Below are positions 34,121 to 41,604 of a stretch of 64,000 nt of DNA, piece after piece. The position numbers and the translations under genes were made by a program. Origin of the DNA: Pelomonas baiyunensis. Its GTDB lineage: Bacteria > Pseudomonadota > Gammaproteobacteria > Burkholderiales > Burkholderiaceae_C. Positions within the stretch are counted from its first letter, which is position 1, and each line of letters begins with the position of its first letter. The DNA is taken from positions 496,001-560,000 of the forward strand of contig NZ_JBIGIB010000003.1 in the NCBI RefSeq assembly GCF_043555935.1, written 5' to 3'. Under the pieces are notes generated by a model. It ran no database searches. It saw only the letters and a program-made list of their open reading frames with translations, and was not told where the DNA came from.

Positions 34121-37090
34121 TCAGGTGCCAGCCTTGCGCGCATCGTTCGCGGCCGCCCGCTCGCGCACCAGCTCGACGTAGGACGTGTTCCAGTTCTGCA
34201 GCGCCAGCCGTACCTGCTCGCGGATGTCCTTCAGCTCGGCCAGCTTCTCCCGGTCGGTGGCATCGCTCTCGATCACCTCCAGCTCCCGGCGGCGCAGCTC
34301 GCCCAGGCGCTGGCGCACATGCCGCACTTGGGTGCCAGCCCATGCCATACCGCCGTGCCTCTGCTCGATCGCATCGATGGCCTCGGCGTCACCGGCCTTG
34401 CGTGCGGCCTCCATCGGCTGGGTCGCCTCCTCACCCTTCTTCAGAAGGTCGTAGCCGATGCGGTCGGTCTCGGCGTTGATGCGGCCCAGCAGCTGCCGAG
34501 CGAAGGGCAGCCGGCCCGCGTCCATCTCCTCGCGCTCCAGGTGCTGCCGGGCGTAGAAGGCGTTGGCCAGGTCCAGACTGAAGGAAGCGATGCCGCCGCC
34601 GTAGAAGCGCACAGCGTTCTCCAGCGCGCCGGGGCTCACGTCGATCAGGCCCTTCTCGTACTTGCTGCCGCCCGTGGCCGTATTCAAGGCCTTGGCTGTG
34701 CGGTCGAACACCGTGCCGGCCTGGCCGGCGAACACCTTGGACGAGTCGGGCAGGTCGCGCGTCTGGGCGTTCTCGGGGTGCAACGGAGACCCGAAACCTG
34801 ACTTGTTGGCCAGGCCCTGGGCGATGGGGCCGAGGGCGTTGGAGAACGGCGCCAGGACGAGATTGCTGCCGTCCTCTACCGACTGGCCGATGGCGTTGGC
34901 CGGCTGGATGCTGTTCAGCAGCGCTGTGGCCACATGGGCGACGGACTCCGCGGGGCTGCGGCCGGCTGCCGGGTCAGCGCTGCGCCGGTACTGGTCGGCG
35001 ATTTGCTCGGCCAGCACCTTGAGGGCGTTGTAGCCGTAGGGCATGGGCAGCTTGATGTAGTTCGCCTCCAGCTGGCCGGCGTCATTCCGGGTCGGGCCGA
35101 AGGGCGACATGATGACGATGTTGCGCTCCTTCACATCCTTGGGAACCTTGTCCCAGAAGGCAATGCCGTCGTCATCGTCGCCACCCATGTCGGCATTCAT
35201 CAGGGCCAGCATGAACACGCCCACCATGGCCGTGCCGATGAGGGCCTGGACCTTGGGGTCAGACAGATTGCGCGCGATGCGGGCGGTGTCCTGGATGGCT
35301 GGATTCAGGAACAGCACGAAGGCAGACAGCCACGGCGTCTTGGTGCCCTTGCGGTTGAAGTTCACCGTGATGTTCTTGGCCAGGCTGGTTGCTTCGGCCT
35401 CGGTCTTGCCACGCTTGCGTGCGGCCTGGAAGGCAGCGAAGCGGGTCGCGTTCTCGATGGCGGTGTTGGTGCTCTCTACCAGCTCCAGTGCCTTGCGCGC
35501 GGCCTTGAGCGGCAGGTTCCGGCTTTTGGCCTGGCGCATCAGCTCCTTCAGCTCGTTCTCGGTGGCCTTCAGGTCGCCCATGGGTGCGTAGCCGGTCGTC
35601 CCGCCCAGCGCCTTGAACAGCTGGTACTCCGGCGAAGCCTTGCCGCCCAGCTCGGCGCGCATCGCGGCAGTGATGGCCGCCCGGTACTCGGCAGCCAGGC
35701 CGAAGGCGCCACCGAAGCCCAGCTCGCGCACCATGCCCACGGTCGCAGCCTGGTAGTCGCGCAGGCCGTTCATGACCGTGAACACCGGGTTGTAGGTCGT
35801 GAGCATGGCGCCCACCTTCCGGTTCGCCCAGAGCAGGGCGCCGATGACCCGGCCAACTTCGCCCTCGTTCACGGCCTTGAACTGGTTCAGCAGCGCCTCG
35901 TCCTTCACCAGCACGCGCACCGACTGGCCGCCGTCCATGATGGTGATGGTGTTGGAGGTCACGATGCGGTCGGCCAGCTCGACCACCTCGTCACCCTCGC
36001 TGTCACGGCGGATGACAGGCCGGGTCTCCACAGCGTCGACCTGCCACAGGTTCGGGCTCGGGTTGTCCAGCACGAAGGCCAGGAAGGAGCGCAGCACCTC
36101 GTTTTTGCCGGCCCGGGTGTAGGCCCGCACTCGGTCTTGAATGATCTGCTCGATGATCTGCTGGGCCTTGCTCTGCCGGCCCATCGCGCGGATGGCGTCC
36201 TTGCCCTTGAGGTTGAAGCCCTTGCTGCTGGCCCGCTTCTCGGTCATGCCCTCGCGGCCGCGCAGCGGGACGTAGTACCGGAAGGAGTCATCCCAGCTGC
36301 GGCGCTGCTCGGGGGTGATGAGCCCGCCTTGCTCCAGCACATCGCGGGTGCCGTCAATCCAGTCCCAGAGGGTCTGCGCGTGTCGGTCCAGCGCTTCATC
36401 CAGGCCCGCCTGCCCGGCCGCCGTCAGGATGGCGTCCGCCTCGTCGGTGGCCATGCCGGAGCCACCATCGGGCATGTCGGCGCGCAGCTTGGCAATGTGC
36501 CGGTTCCGCTCGGCGGCGTGTTTTGCGTAGGCGTAGAGGGCCACATCGTCCAGCTCCAGGCCATCGGCGTGCACGTCGCGGACGAAGCGCTGAATCTCCT
36601 TGCCGAACGCCTCGTTCTGCGCGCCCACCTTGCCCCAGAAGCGCTCCTCGGTGGCGTAGAAGTCGTTCACCTCGTTGACCGTGCCGCCCTGGCCGCGCAC
36701 GGCCTCGATGGTCTGCTTCCAGCGGTTGTAACGGTCCTGCAGCGCCTCCTGGGCCTGGGCCAACGTGCCGAAGTCGGGCAGGGTGTGCTGGCCTCGGGAG
36801 TGGCGCAGCTCGGGCGTTGTGGCCTGGTCGTCAGCCGCGGGCGGTGCGGTGGCTGGCTCGTTGGCGGCGCGCATGGCGTCGGTCTGGATGAACAGGTCCG
36901 GGTGCTGTTCGCGCAACGCCGACTCGATCGCTTCCATCTCATCAATGGCCTCTTCGATCAGCGCCGACAGCGCGGCTTGATTCGCGTCCTGCTGAGCGAC
37001 GCCGATTCTGATGAGGGTCTCGACCTTCTTGACCAGCTTGTCCTGGAATTCTTCAGGCAGGGACAGGATGTGTTTCAGGCAGGGCTTCAT
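34121..37090 (-). CDS. large polyvalent protein with LPD38-type domain
   Basis: 989 residues, about a third of element 1. N-terminal helical region (EFQDKLVKKVETLI), a long middle (RYYVPLRGREGM near 275) and an LPD38-like segment around 420-620 with TTYNPVFTVMNGLRDYQAAT and IENATRFAAFQAARKRGKTE. A hydrophobic stretch (AMVGVFMLALMNADMGG) near 620 may be membrane-active. C-terminal ~120 residues are charged helices. Polyvalent proteins of phages and conjugative elements are thought to enter the recipient with the DNA and protect or establish it. It starts 17 bases after the relaxase stop. Confidence 0.75.
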   Translation of the reverse strand: MKPCLKHILSLPEEFQDKLVKKVETLIRIGVAQQDANQAALSALIEEAIDEMEAIESALREQHPDLFIQTDAMRAANEPATAPPAADDQATTPELRHSRGQHTLPDFGTLAQAQEALQDRYNRWKQTIEAVRGQGGTVNEVNDFYATEERFWGKVGAQNEAFGKEIQRFVRDVHADGLELDDVALYAYAKHAAERNRHIAKLRADMPDGGSGMATDEADAILTAAGQAGLDEALDRHAQTLWDWIDGTRDVLEQGGLITPEQRRSWDDSFRYYVPLRGREGMTEKRASSKGFNLKGKDAIRAMGRQSKAQQIIEQIIQDRVRAYTRAGKNEVLRSFLAFVLDNPSPNLWQVDAVETRPVIRRDSEGDEVVELADRIVTSNTITIMDGGQSVRVLVKDEALLNQFKAVNEGEVGRVIGALLWANRKVGAMLTTYNPVFTVMNGLRDYQAATVGMVRELGFGGAFGLAAEYRAAITAAMRAELGGKASPEYQLFKALGGTTGYAPMGDLKATENELKELMRQAKSRNLPLKAARKALELVESTNTAIENATRFAAFQAARKRGKTEAEATSLAKNITVNFNRKGTKTPWLSAFVLFLNPAIQDTARIARNLSDPKVQALIGTAMVGVFMLALMNADMGGDDDDGIAFWDKVPKDVKERNIVIMSPFGPTRNDAGQLEANYIKLPMPYGYNALKVLAEQIADQYRRSADPAAGRSPAESVAHVATALLNSIQPANAIGQSVEDGSNLVLAPFSNALGPIAQGLANKSGFGSPLHPENAQTRDLPDSSKVFAGQAGTVFDRTAKALNTATGGSKYEKGLIDVSPGALENAVRFYGGGIASFSLDLANAFYARQHLEREEMDAGRLPFARQLLGRINAETDRIGYDLLKKGEEATQPMEAARKAGDAEAIDAIEQRHGGMAWAGTQVRHVRQRLGELRRRELEVIESDATDREKLAELKDIREQVRLALQNWNTSYVELVRERAAANDARKAGT

Positions 37091-37107
37091 GGGTTAGTCC
37101 TCGGTGT

Positions 37108-38487
37108 TCAGCGGGTGGCGGCCTTGGCCGGCCGGTTCTGGCGCCTGGCCAGCTTGCGCTGCACCTCCTGGCGGAAGCGCCAGAGTTCGGCAGCCTCAAA
37201 CTGCAGGTAGGCGGGGGATGGGTTCTTGGGCCGGTTCGGCAGGTCCAGCTCGGCCTGCAGCTCGGGCGTCATGGGCGGGTGCTCCGGCGGCTCGTCAGGC
37301 CGGGTCGGCGCGGGCGGCGTCGTCGGCGCGGATGGCGCAGCGGGCGTGCTGGGCACCAGCGACAGCGCCGGCCGGGGCGGCGGAGAGATGGGTGGCCGGG
37401 GCGGCGGTGTCATCGGAGTGGGCGCAACACCTAAGGAGTTGCGTTGCTCGACTGGCTCAACACCTAAGGAGTTCGCCGCGGGTGAGCCATGGGCCTGCGC
37501 CGCCCCCGAACTCCTATCCTGTGAAGGAGTTGCTCCTAAGGAGTTCACAGCCCCCACAGCAGCCCCTTCCACTCCGTGTTCGTGGGCCACCTTCGCGCTC
37601 CTGGCTGGCGCCTTGCGCTCGCTGCGGTGGCGGCCGGATTCATCACTGGCTGGCCGGGTCATGCGATCAGCCAGGCCGACGCGAGCCATGATGGCGTCGG
37701 CGTCCAGGCCGATCAGCTTGGCGCGTGGGAACGGATCCAGCCGAATCTCCGCTTCGGTGGCTGGCCAGGTCACGCACTCCATGGCCGGGCTCTGCTCCAT
37801 CCACTCAAGCACCGCATGGACGACTGCCTCATGTTGCAGCCGTGTCGGGTTGGCCTTGCGTTTCAGGCCGAACTTCGCCGCGACGTTCTGGGCGTGATCC
37901 TTGTTGAGACGGGCCATCGCGTCACTGCAAAACAGGTCGCTTCCCTTCCAGGCCCTACCGTCGCTCGGCCGCCTCTCCTTCCCGACGTTCCACTCCTTGC
38001 CGGCTCCAGTGACAGGCACGACGATGGCATGCAGATGCGGCGTCGATTGATCTCGGTGAATCACGGCGCTGATGACCGGCGCCCCCGCCGCGCTGGCCAG
38101 CCAGTCAGCACAGGCCCGCAAGTAGCCGTCAGGGTCGCGCATGCCTGGGGACGTTCCGAACACGACTTCGATGGCAAGCCATGCATCCGCACGGGCTGGC
38201 TTGATGACGCCGCGGGCGGATAGCGCCTCGTCGAACAGCCGCATGGCCTCCTCGGGCGTGCTGCCGCCCATGACGACCTCATTTCGATGCGTCAACGTCG
38301 CGTCCACTCCCTTGGGTGACGGATGGCCTGGCATGCTGTGGCGCAGGTTGTGCCGCAGCGCCACGGCCAGGACTCCGCGCCCAAGAGACTTCCCGCGGCC
38401 AGGCCTTGCTGTGTAGCCCTGTCCCTTGATGCAGAAGAAGACTGCACCGGCAGGGGCAGGCGTGCAGGCGCCGTCCGCCTCAGTCAT
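37108..38487 (-). CDS. MOBV (Pre/Mob) family relaxase
   Basis: 459 residues. The catalytic HUH-type motif is VIHRDQSTPHLHAIVVP with H144, H151, H153, preceded by the N-terminal RHNLR..PSPKGVDATLTHRN block characteristic of Pre/Mob proteins. Such enzymes nick at oriT and stay bound to the transferred strand. The C-terminal ~170 residues are Pro/Ala-rich and low complexity, with three repeats of NSLG(V/A). The start at 38487 overlaps the upstream gene by eight bases; the ribosome site lies inside that gene. Confidence 0.88.
   Translation of the reverse strand: MTEADGACTPAPAGAVFFCIKGQGYTARPGRGKSLGRGVLAVALRHNLRHSMPGHPSPKGVDATLTHRNEVVMGGSTPEEAMRLFDEALSARGVIKPARADAWLAIEVVFGTSPGMRDPDGYLRACADWLASAAGAPVISAVIHRDQSTPHLHAIVVPVTGAGKEWNVGKERRPSDGRAWKGSDLFCSDAMARLNKDHAQNVAAKFGLKRKANPTRLQHEAVVHAVLEWMEQSPAMECVTWPATEAEIRLDPFPRAKLIGLDADAIMARVGLADRMTRPASDESGRHRSERKAPARSAKVAHEHGVEGAAVGAVNSLGATPSQDRSSGAAQAHGSPAANSLGVEPVEQRNSLGVAPTPMTPPPRPPISPPPRPALSLVPSTPAAPSAPTTPPAPTRPDEPPEHPPMTPELQAELDLPNRPKNPSPAYLQFEAAELWRFRQEVQRKLARRQNRPAKAATR
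37425..37545 (-). repeat. direct repeats in the relaxase linker
   Basis: CAACACCTAAGGAGTT at 37425-37440 and 37458-37473 (identical, 16 bp), and CTCCTAAGGAGTT at 37533-37545. They encode the NSLG(V/A) peptide repeats. CTCCTTAGG-type palindromic cores are also present. Confidence 0.75.
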
Positions 38488-38863
38488 ACGCCAGCTCGTA
38501 GACCGTCGTCGGCCGAGCGTTGCCAAGCTCGTCGATGCGGGTGGCCGGGGTCGAATGGATCATGACCCCGTGGTGCCGCAGCCGATCGTTGGCCAGCCTG
38601 ACGATTTCCGAAGGGTTCGGCATGCCCATGTACGTGCGGCACTCGTGCGGGATCAGCGGCCCCAGCACGATGGCGTCGATGAGCATGCTCACCTGAGTCT
38701 CGTGGCTGTGGGTGCGCCAGACCTCACGGATGGCCTGCAGCTGCTCGATACGCTCTGGCGTGGTGGCCGGGTACACCTCGCGCACCTTGCGGGCCTTGTG
38801 AGCTGCGATGGCGCGGCTGTCAGCGGCGTAGCGCTCGACGTGCTGCTCGAAGCTCTCGCTCAT
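38480..38863 (-). CDS. putative winged-helix DNA-binding protein
   Basis: 127 residues. The segment QVSMLIDAIVLGPLIPHECR..MPNPSEIVRLANDRLRHHGV with MIHST has the spacing of phage-type winged-helix domains (HTH_39-like: helix, ITPxEA turn, RxxxLRxxG recognition helix, beta wing). The N-terminal 50 residues are a charged helix. It lies between the Cys-rich gene and the relaxase with overlaps on both sides, so it may regulate transfer or help the relaxosome. Domain call is moderate. Confidence 0.65.
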   Translation of the reverse strand: MSESFEQHVERYAADSRAIAAHKARKVREVYPATTPERIEQLQAIREVWRTHSHETQVSMLIDAIVLGPLIPHECRTYMGMPNPSEIVRLANDRLRHHGVMIHSTPATRIDELGNARPTTVYELAYD

Positions 38864-39048
38864 CGCTGCACCTCTTTGCGGTCGGCGTCAGCGGGCGGCT
38901 TCCAAGGCCATGCCGGCGTCTCGTTGGCAGCCGGGTCGGTGGCCTCGTCCATCAGCCTGGCCGACTCCTTGGCCATGCAGACCTTGGCCCAGCGACACGC
39001 CTCGCGGCAGTCGCAGCCGGCGCAGTGGGTGAAGCGCGGCGTGGTCAT
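38860..39048 (-). CDS. small Cys-rich (zinc-ribbon-like) protein
   Basis: 62 residues: TTPRFTHCAGCDCREACRWA with KVC gives five Cys and a His in 20 residues, then a Pro/Trp-rich tail. Likely a zinc-binding protein. Start overlaps the upstream gene by 4 bases and its end overlaps the next start as ATGA. Function unknown; small zinc proteins are common in transfer operons. Confidence 0.6.
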   Translation of the reverse strand: MTTPRFTHCAGCDCREACRWAKVCMAKESARLMDEATDPAANETPAWPWKPPADADRKEVQR

Positions 39049-39311
39049 TGCGCGCCGCCTTGTGTGCTGCCTCCGCACTCCAGCAGCCGGCGCAGCTCGG
39101 CGGTCGGCCAGGCCAGCCGGCCGTGAACGCGAATTGGCCGAATCGGACCGTTCTCCTTGCAAGCCCACAGGCGCAAGGTCTGCGGCCGGCGACTCAGGTG
39201 CGCTGCAGCTGTCTCGGTGTCGACGGCGGTGCGCGTCTCAGCGTGCAGCGGCGTGGCAGGCGTGACCAGCTGGCGCGATGTTGATTGATGTGGTGAGGAT
39301 TGCGGAACCAT
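39045..39311 (-). CDS. AlpA/excisionase-like helix-turn-helix protein
   Basis: 88 residues. The C-terminal half (VDTETAAAHLSRRPQTLRLW, PIRPIRVHGRLAWPTAELRRLL) is a MerR-type winged helix as in excisionases and AlpA regulators: TxxxAxxL, then a turn with W and the wing GRLxWxxxxLRxLL. The start 39311 has a strong GGAGGG site; an upstream GTG at 39338 is possible. It heads the relaxase operon and lies 108 bp from the integrase stop, so it is a good candidate for directing excision or controlling transcription. Confidence 0.75.
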   Translation of the reverse strand: MVPQSSPHQSTSRQLVTPATPLHAETRTAVDTETAAAHLSRRPQTLRLWACKENGPIRPIRVHGRLAWPTAELRRLLECGGSTQGGAQ

Positions 39312-39339
39312 GCTTCTGCCCTCCGGGCCGTTGAACACA

Positions 39340-39418
39340 GTTCCGCATTAATTAGCATCAACCAAACAAAGTCACGCTCGGCATACCAAATGACGGCCGC
39401 CGTCTACCTGTGGGGTAG
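39340..39418 (-). promoter_or_regulatory. promoter region of the xis-mob operon with GTCTACCTG site
   Basis: AT-rich stretch with GTGACT and ATTAAT 17 bases apart on the minus strand. Just upstream lies GTCTACCTG (39402-39410), overlapping a CTACC-TGTGG-GGTAG inverted repeat (39404-39418) that abuts the integrase stop. It could be an operator or the integrase terminator stem. Inferred. Confidence 0.4.
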
Positions 39419-40882
39419 TTAGGTGACGGCGCGCAGCTGCGTCGGATTCACTGACGCGGCCTCGAACTGCACGCCGGCCTGTTCAAGAATCCAGGCCTCG
39501 ATGCGCTCATGGTGGACGCGCAGCAAGTCCAGCGGGCGACGGATGTAGTTCTGCTCTCGAACCCCCTGCGGTGCATGTCCCTGAATCTGCGCGCTGATGC
39601 CGCCCGGGATGTCAAGCCACTCGCAGAGACTGGCGAATGAGCGGCGCAGGCCATGCAGCGTCAGCCCCTCAAGGCCAGCCGCAGCGCAGGCGCGGCGGTG
39701 GGCAATGTCGGGCGCCGTGATGCGGCCCGATTCGCTCGTGGTCGTCACGTCGCCAGCGGGGGCGAGCGTGCCAGCCTTGGCATGGCGAAGCTCGCGGCGC
39801 TTGGTGTTCTTGGGGTCAAGAGCCAGGGTGCGAGCGCTTGAGAACACCCACTCGTTCCGGCGCGGCAGCCTTGCCAGCAGGTGAGCGACGTAGGGGGTCA
39901 GCGGCACAGCTCGGCGGCCTTCGATCTTGTCCTTCATGTCAATGCCTCGCCACTGGGTGTTCACCTCCTCCCAGCGCAGCGCGGCCAGCTCTTCCCGGCG
40001 AGCGCCAGTCAGCAGCAGGCATTGCAGGTAAGCAGAAATGACAGGGTTCGGGATGGCCTGAACATGCTTGAACCAGGTGGCCAGCTGCTCGCGCTGCAGG
40101 TAGTCATTGCGCACCTTCGGGCGGCCTGCAGCCTCGCGGGCCTTCTTCGCGCTGGCGGCGGCCGGATTGGCGCGGCCCTTCAGGTCGGGCTCTTCAGCGG
40201 CCCAGCGCAGGAAGGCCTTCATCAGCCGTAGCGCGAGCCTCACTCGGGCCGGTCGGTCTGGCGCCTCACGCTTCGCCCAGGCCTCTACGGCGGCGGCGTC
40301 AAGGTCAACCAGACGCATTGCCATCAAGGGAGCAAGCGGCCCGGGTTTGGTCAGCACGCCTGGCCGGCGCTTGCGTTCGTCCCCGCCTGCCTGCGCTGCC
40401 TTGAGGTGATCCGCATAGGTGCGCGCTCCCCAATGCGGCCGGCGCTCAGCGAGGTAGCGCGCCCAAGCCTGGCCAACGGTCAGGGCCATGGCTGCAGCTT
40501 CCGCCTCTGCGGCCTTTGCTTCGGCCAGCGCTTGGGCTTCCCGCCGTGCGGCTTCCTCTGCCTGCTGCTTCTCCAGCTCGCGGGGGTCTTGCTTCTGGTC
40601 GACCAGCACGCGCAGGCGGTTGGCCTCAATGCGGGCATCCTTGATGCTCCAGGCCTTGGCGTCTCCGATGGTGCGGCGGAGCGTTTTCCCGTTCACCTTG
40701 GACTCGAAGACGAAGGCCTTCGCGCCGGCTGCCGTCACACGCACCCGCAGCCCTTTGGTCTCCGAGTCGCGGAGGAACGCCTGCTGCATGCCGGCGGGGC
40801 AGGCAAGCCCGTCGATCAGCCCCGCGGTGAGGTCATGCGGTTTGCTCAGGTCGATGTCAGCGCCTGCCTTGCGTCGTGCCAT
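39419..40882 (-). CDS. tyrosine integrase of element 1
   Basis: 487 residues, P4-like layout: an N-terminal DUF4102-type arm-binding domain (LTAGLIDGLACPAGMQQAFL, GLRVRVTAAGAKAFVFESKV), a Lys/Ala-rich helix, a SAM-like core-binding domain and the catalytic domain with Arg (LLTGARREELAALRW), HxxR (LHGLRRSFASL), His (IQGHAPQG) and the likely Tyr in REQNYIRRP. Start 40882 has AAGGGGA just upstream; a 47-codon in-frame extension has no ribosome site. It ends the element beside the att repeat, as in tRNA-integrating elements. Confidence 0.93.
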   Translation of the reverse strand: MARRKAGADIDLSKPHDLTAGLIDGLACPAGMQQAFLRDSETKGLRVRVTAAGAKAFVFESKVNGKTLRRTIGDAKAWSIKDARIEANRLRVLVDQKQDPRELEKQQAEEAARREAQALAEAKAAEAEAAAMALTVGQAWARYLAERRPHWGARTYADHLKAAQAGGDERKRRPGVLTKPGPLAPLMAMRLVDLDAAAVEAWAKREAPDRPARVRLALRLMKAFLRWAAEEPDLKGRANPAAASAKKAREAAGRPKVRNDYLQREQLATWFKHVQAIPNPVISAYLQCLLLTGARREELAALRWEEVNTQWRGIDMKDKIEGRRAVPLTPYVAHLLARLPRRNEWVFSSARTLALDPKNTKRRELRHAKAGTLAPAGDVTTTSESGRITAPDIAHRRACAAAGLEGLTLHGLRRSFASLCEWLDIPGGISAQIQGHAPQGVREQNYIRRPLDLLRVHHERIEAWILEQAGVQFEAASVNPTQLRAVT

Positions 40883-40894
40883 GGGTTCCCCTTG

Positions 40895-40913
40895 GTGTAG
40901 CCGCCATGTAGCC
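40895..40913. repeat. TGTAGCC repeats before integrase 1
   Basis: GTGTAGCCGCCATGTAGCC lies just upstream of the integrase start and matches ATGTAGCCACCATGTAGC at 31614-31631 near the other element end. Possible integrase arm-binding sites. Confidence 0.45.
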
Positions 40914-41043
40914 AACGGATAGGCATTTTGGCGAATGGGTGTCAACGCAAAAGCTGGATGGGTCGCCAGTGTATGTGCGCTAACGTGTTGATTCGCATTG
41001 AGTATACGAATGCGGCTCAACAATGCAAAACACGATTACAGGG

Positions 41044-41094
41044 GGATTGAAAATCCGCGTGTCGGTGGTTCGATTCCGCCCCAGGCCACCAAGA
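41044..41094 (+). repeat. attachment site copy 2 between the two elements
   Basis: 51 bp identical to 31509-31559 (anticodon arm to CCACCAAGA). The 5' half of the tRNA is absent, so this is not a gene. Confidence 0.92.
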
Positions 41095-41098
41095 TTGC

Positions 41099-41134
41099 AG
41101 GCCCCTGATTCCCAACGGAGTTAGGGGCCTTTTG
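41099..41134 (+). terminator. terminator beside att copy 2
   Basis: AGGCCCCT (41099-41106) pairs with AGGGGCCT (41123-41130), followed by T-rich sequence. It would have ended tRNA-Phe transcription while element 2 was adjacent to the tRNA. Confidence 0.8.
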
Positions 41135-41184
41135 CTTTCTGCGGTCGACCGTCCGCCCATGGGCTCCCGAAGGATTGAGTTTCC

Positions 41185-41604
41185 ATGGGTGATCGATATA
41201 GCGAGGAGCCACACGTCGTTGCTGAAAACTCGCATGACGAACTGTTGAAGCCCGTCGCCGAGAGCCTCTGCACCCGCGCGCTGACGCGCTTCGCCGAAGA
41301 AGCTCGGCTGGACGGCGAGAGCCGGATGGACGCCGTGGAACGCTATGAAGTCGATTGTGTCTGGCATGTCTTGGGCTCGGACCGCATGCGAAACGAGACA
41401 GTCGCGCTGCTTGATGCCAAGCTCAAGCATCCGGCGACCGACGTGCAGAAGACGTGCGTGGCTGAAGTCCTGAGGACCGCCGCGGTTGGGCAGTCTCCTG
41501 ACCTGCTGATGAGCTTTGACAGCGACGCGCCTAACAGTTGGCTGCGATGCTGTGCACCCCAGCATGGGCTTGGTGTGCGTGCAGAGGTTGAGGCGGTGAG
41601 TTGA
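41185..41604 (+). CDS. possible protein of unknown function at left end of element 2
   Basis: 139 residues starting MGDRYSEEPHVVAENS, acidic, soluble, with a helical middle (ALTRFAEEARLDGESRMDAV, VALLDAKLKHPATDVQKTCV). A weak AAGGA-like site lies ~14 bases upstream. It has plausible amino-acid composition but no family I know. Could be spurious. Confidence 0.35.
   Translation: MGDRYSEEPHVVAENSHDELLKPVAESLCTRALTRFAEEARLDGESRMDAVERYEVDCVWHVLGSDRMRNETVALLDAKLKHPATDVQKTCVAEVLRTAAVGQSPDLLMSFDSDAPNSWLRCCAPQHGLGVRAEVEAVS

Larger units (their letters stand above)
31557..41094. mobile_element. integrative mobilizable element 1 in tRNA-Phe
   Basis: About 9.5 kb bounded by a 51-bp perfect direct repeat of the tRNA 3' end. 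It has its own tyrosine integrase beside the right end, an excisionase-like gene, a MOBV-type relaxase, a large polyvalent protein and unrecognised cargo, but no mating-pair or replication genes. That fits a mobilizable element relying on a helper. It lies next to the intact tRNA, so it probably entered after element 2. Boundaries are seen; mobility is inferred. Confidence 0.85.

Noticed and set aside
41044..41094. Second tRNA-Phe gene
   Set aside because: Only the 3' 51 bases are present, with no D-arm or 5' acceptor strand; an att repeat, not a tRNA.
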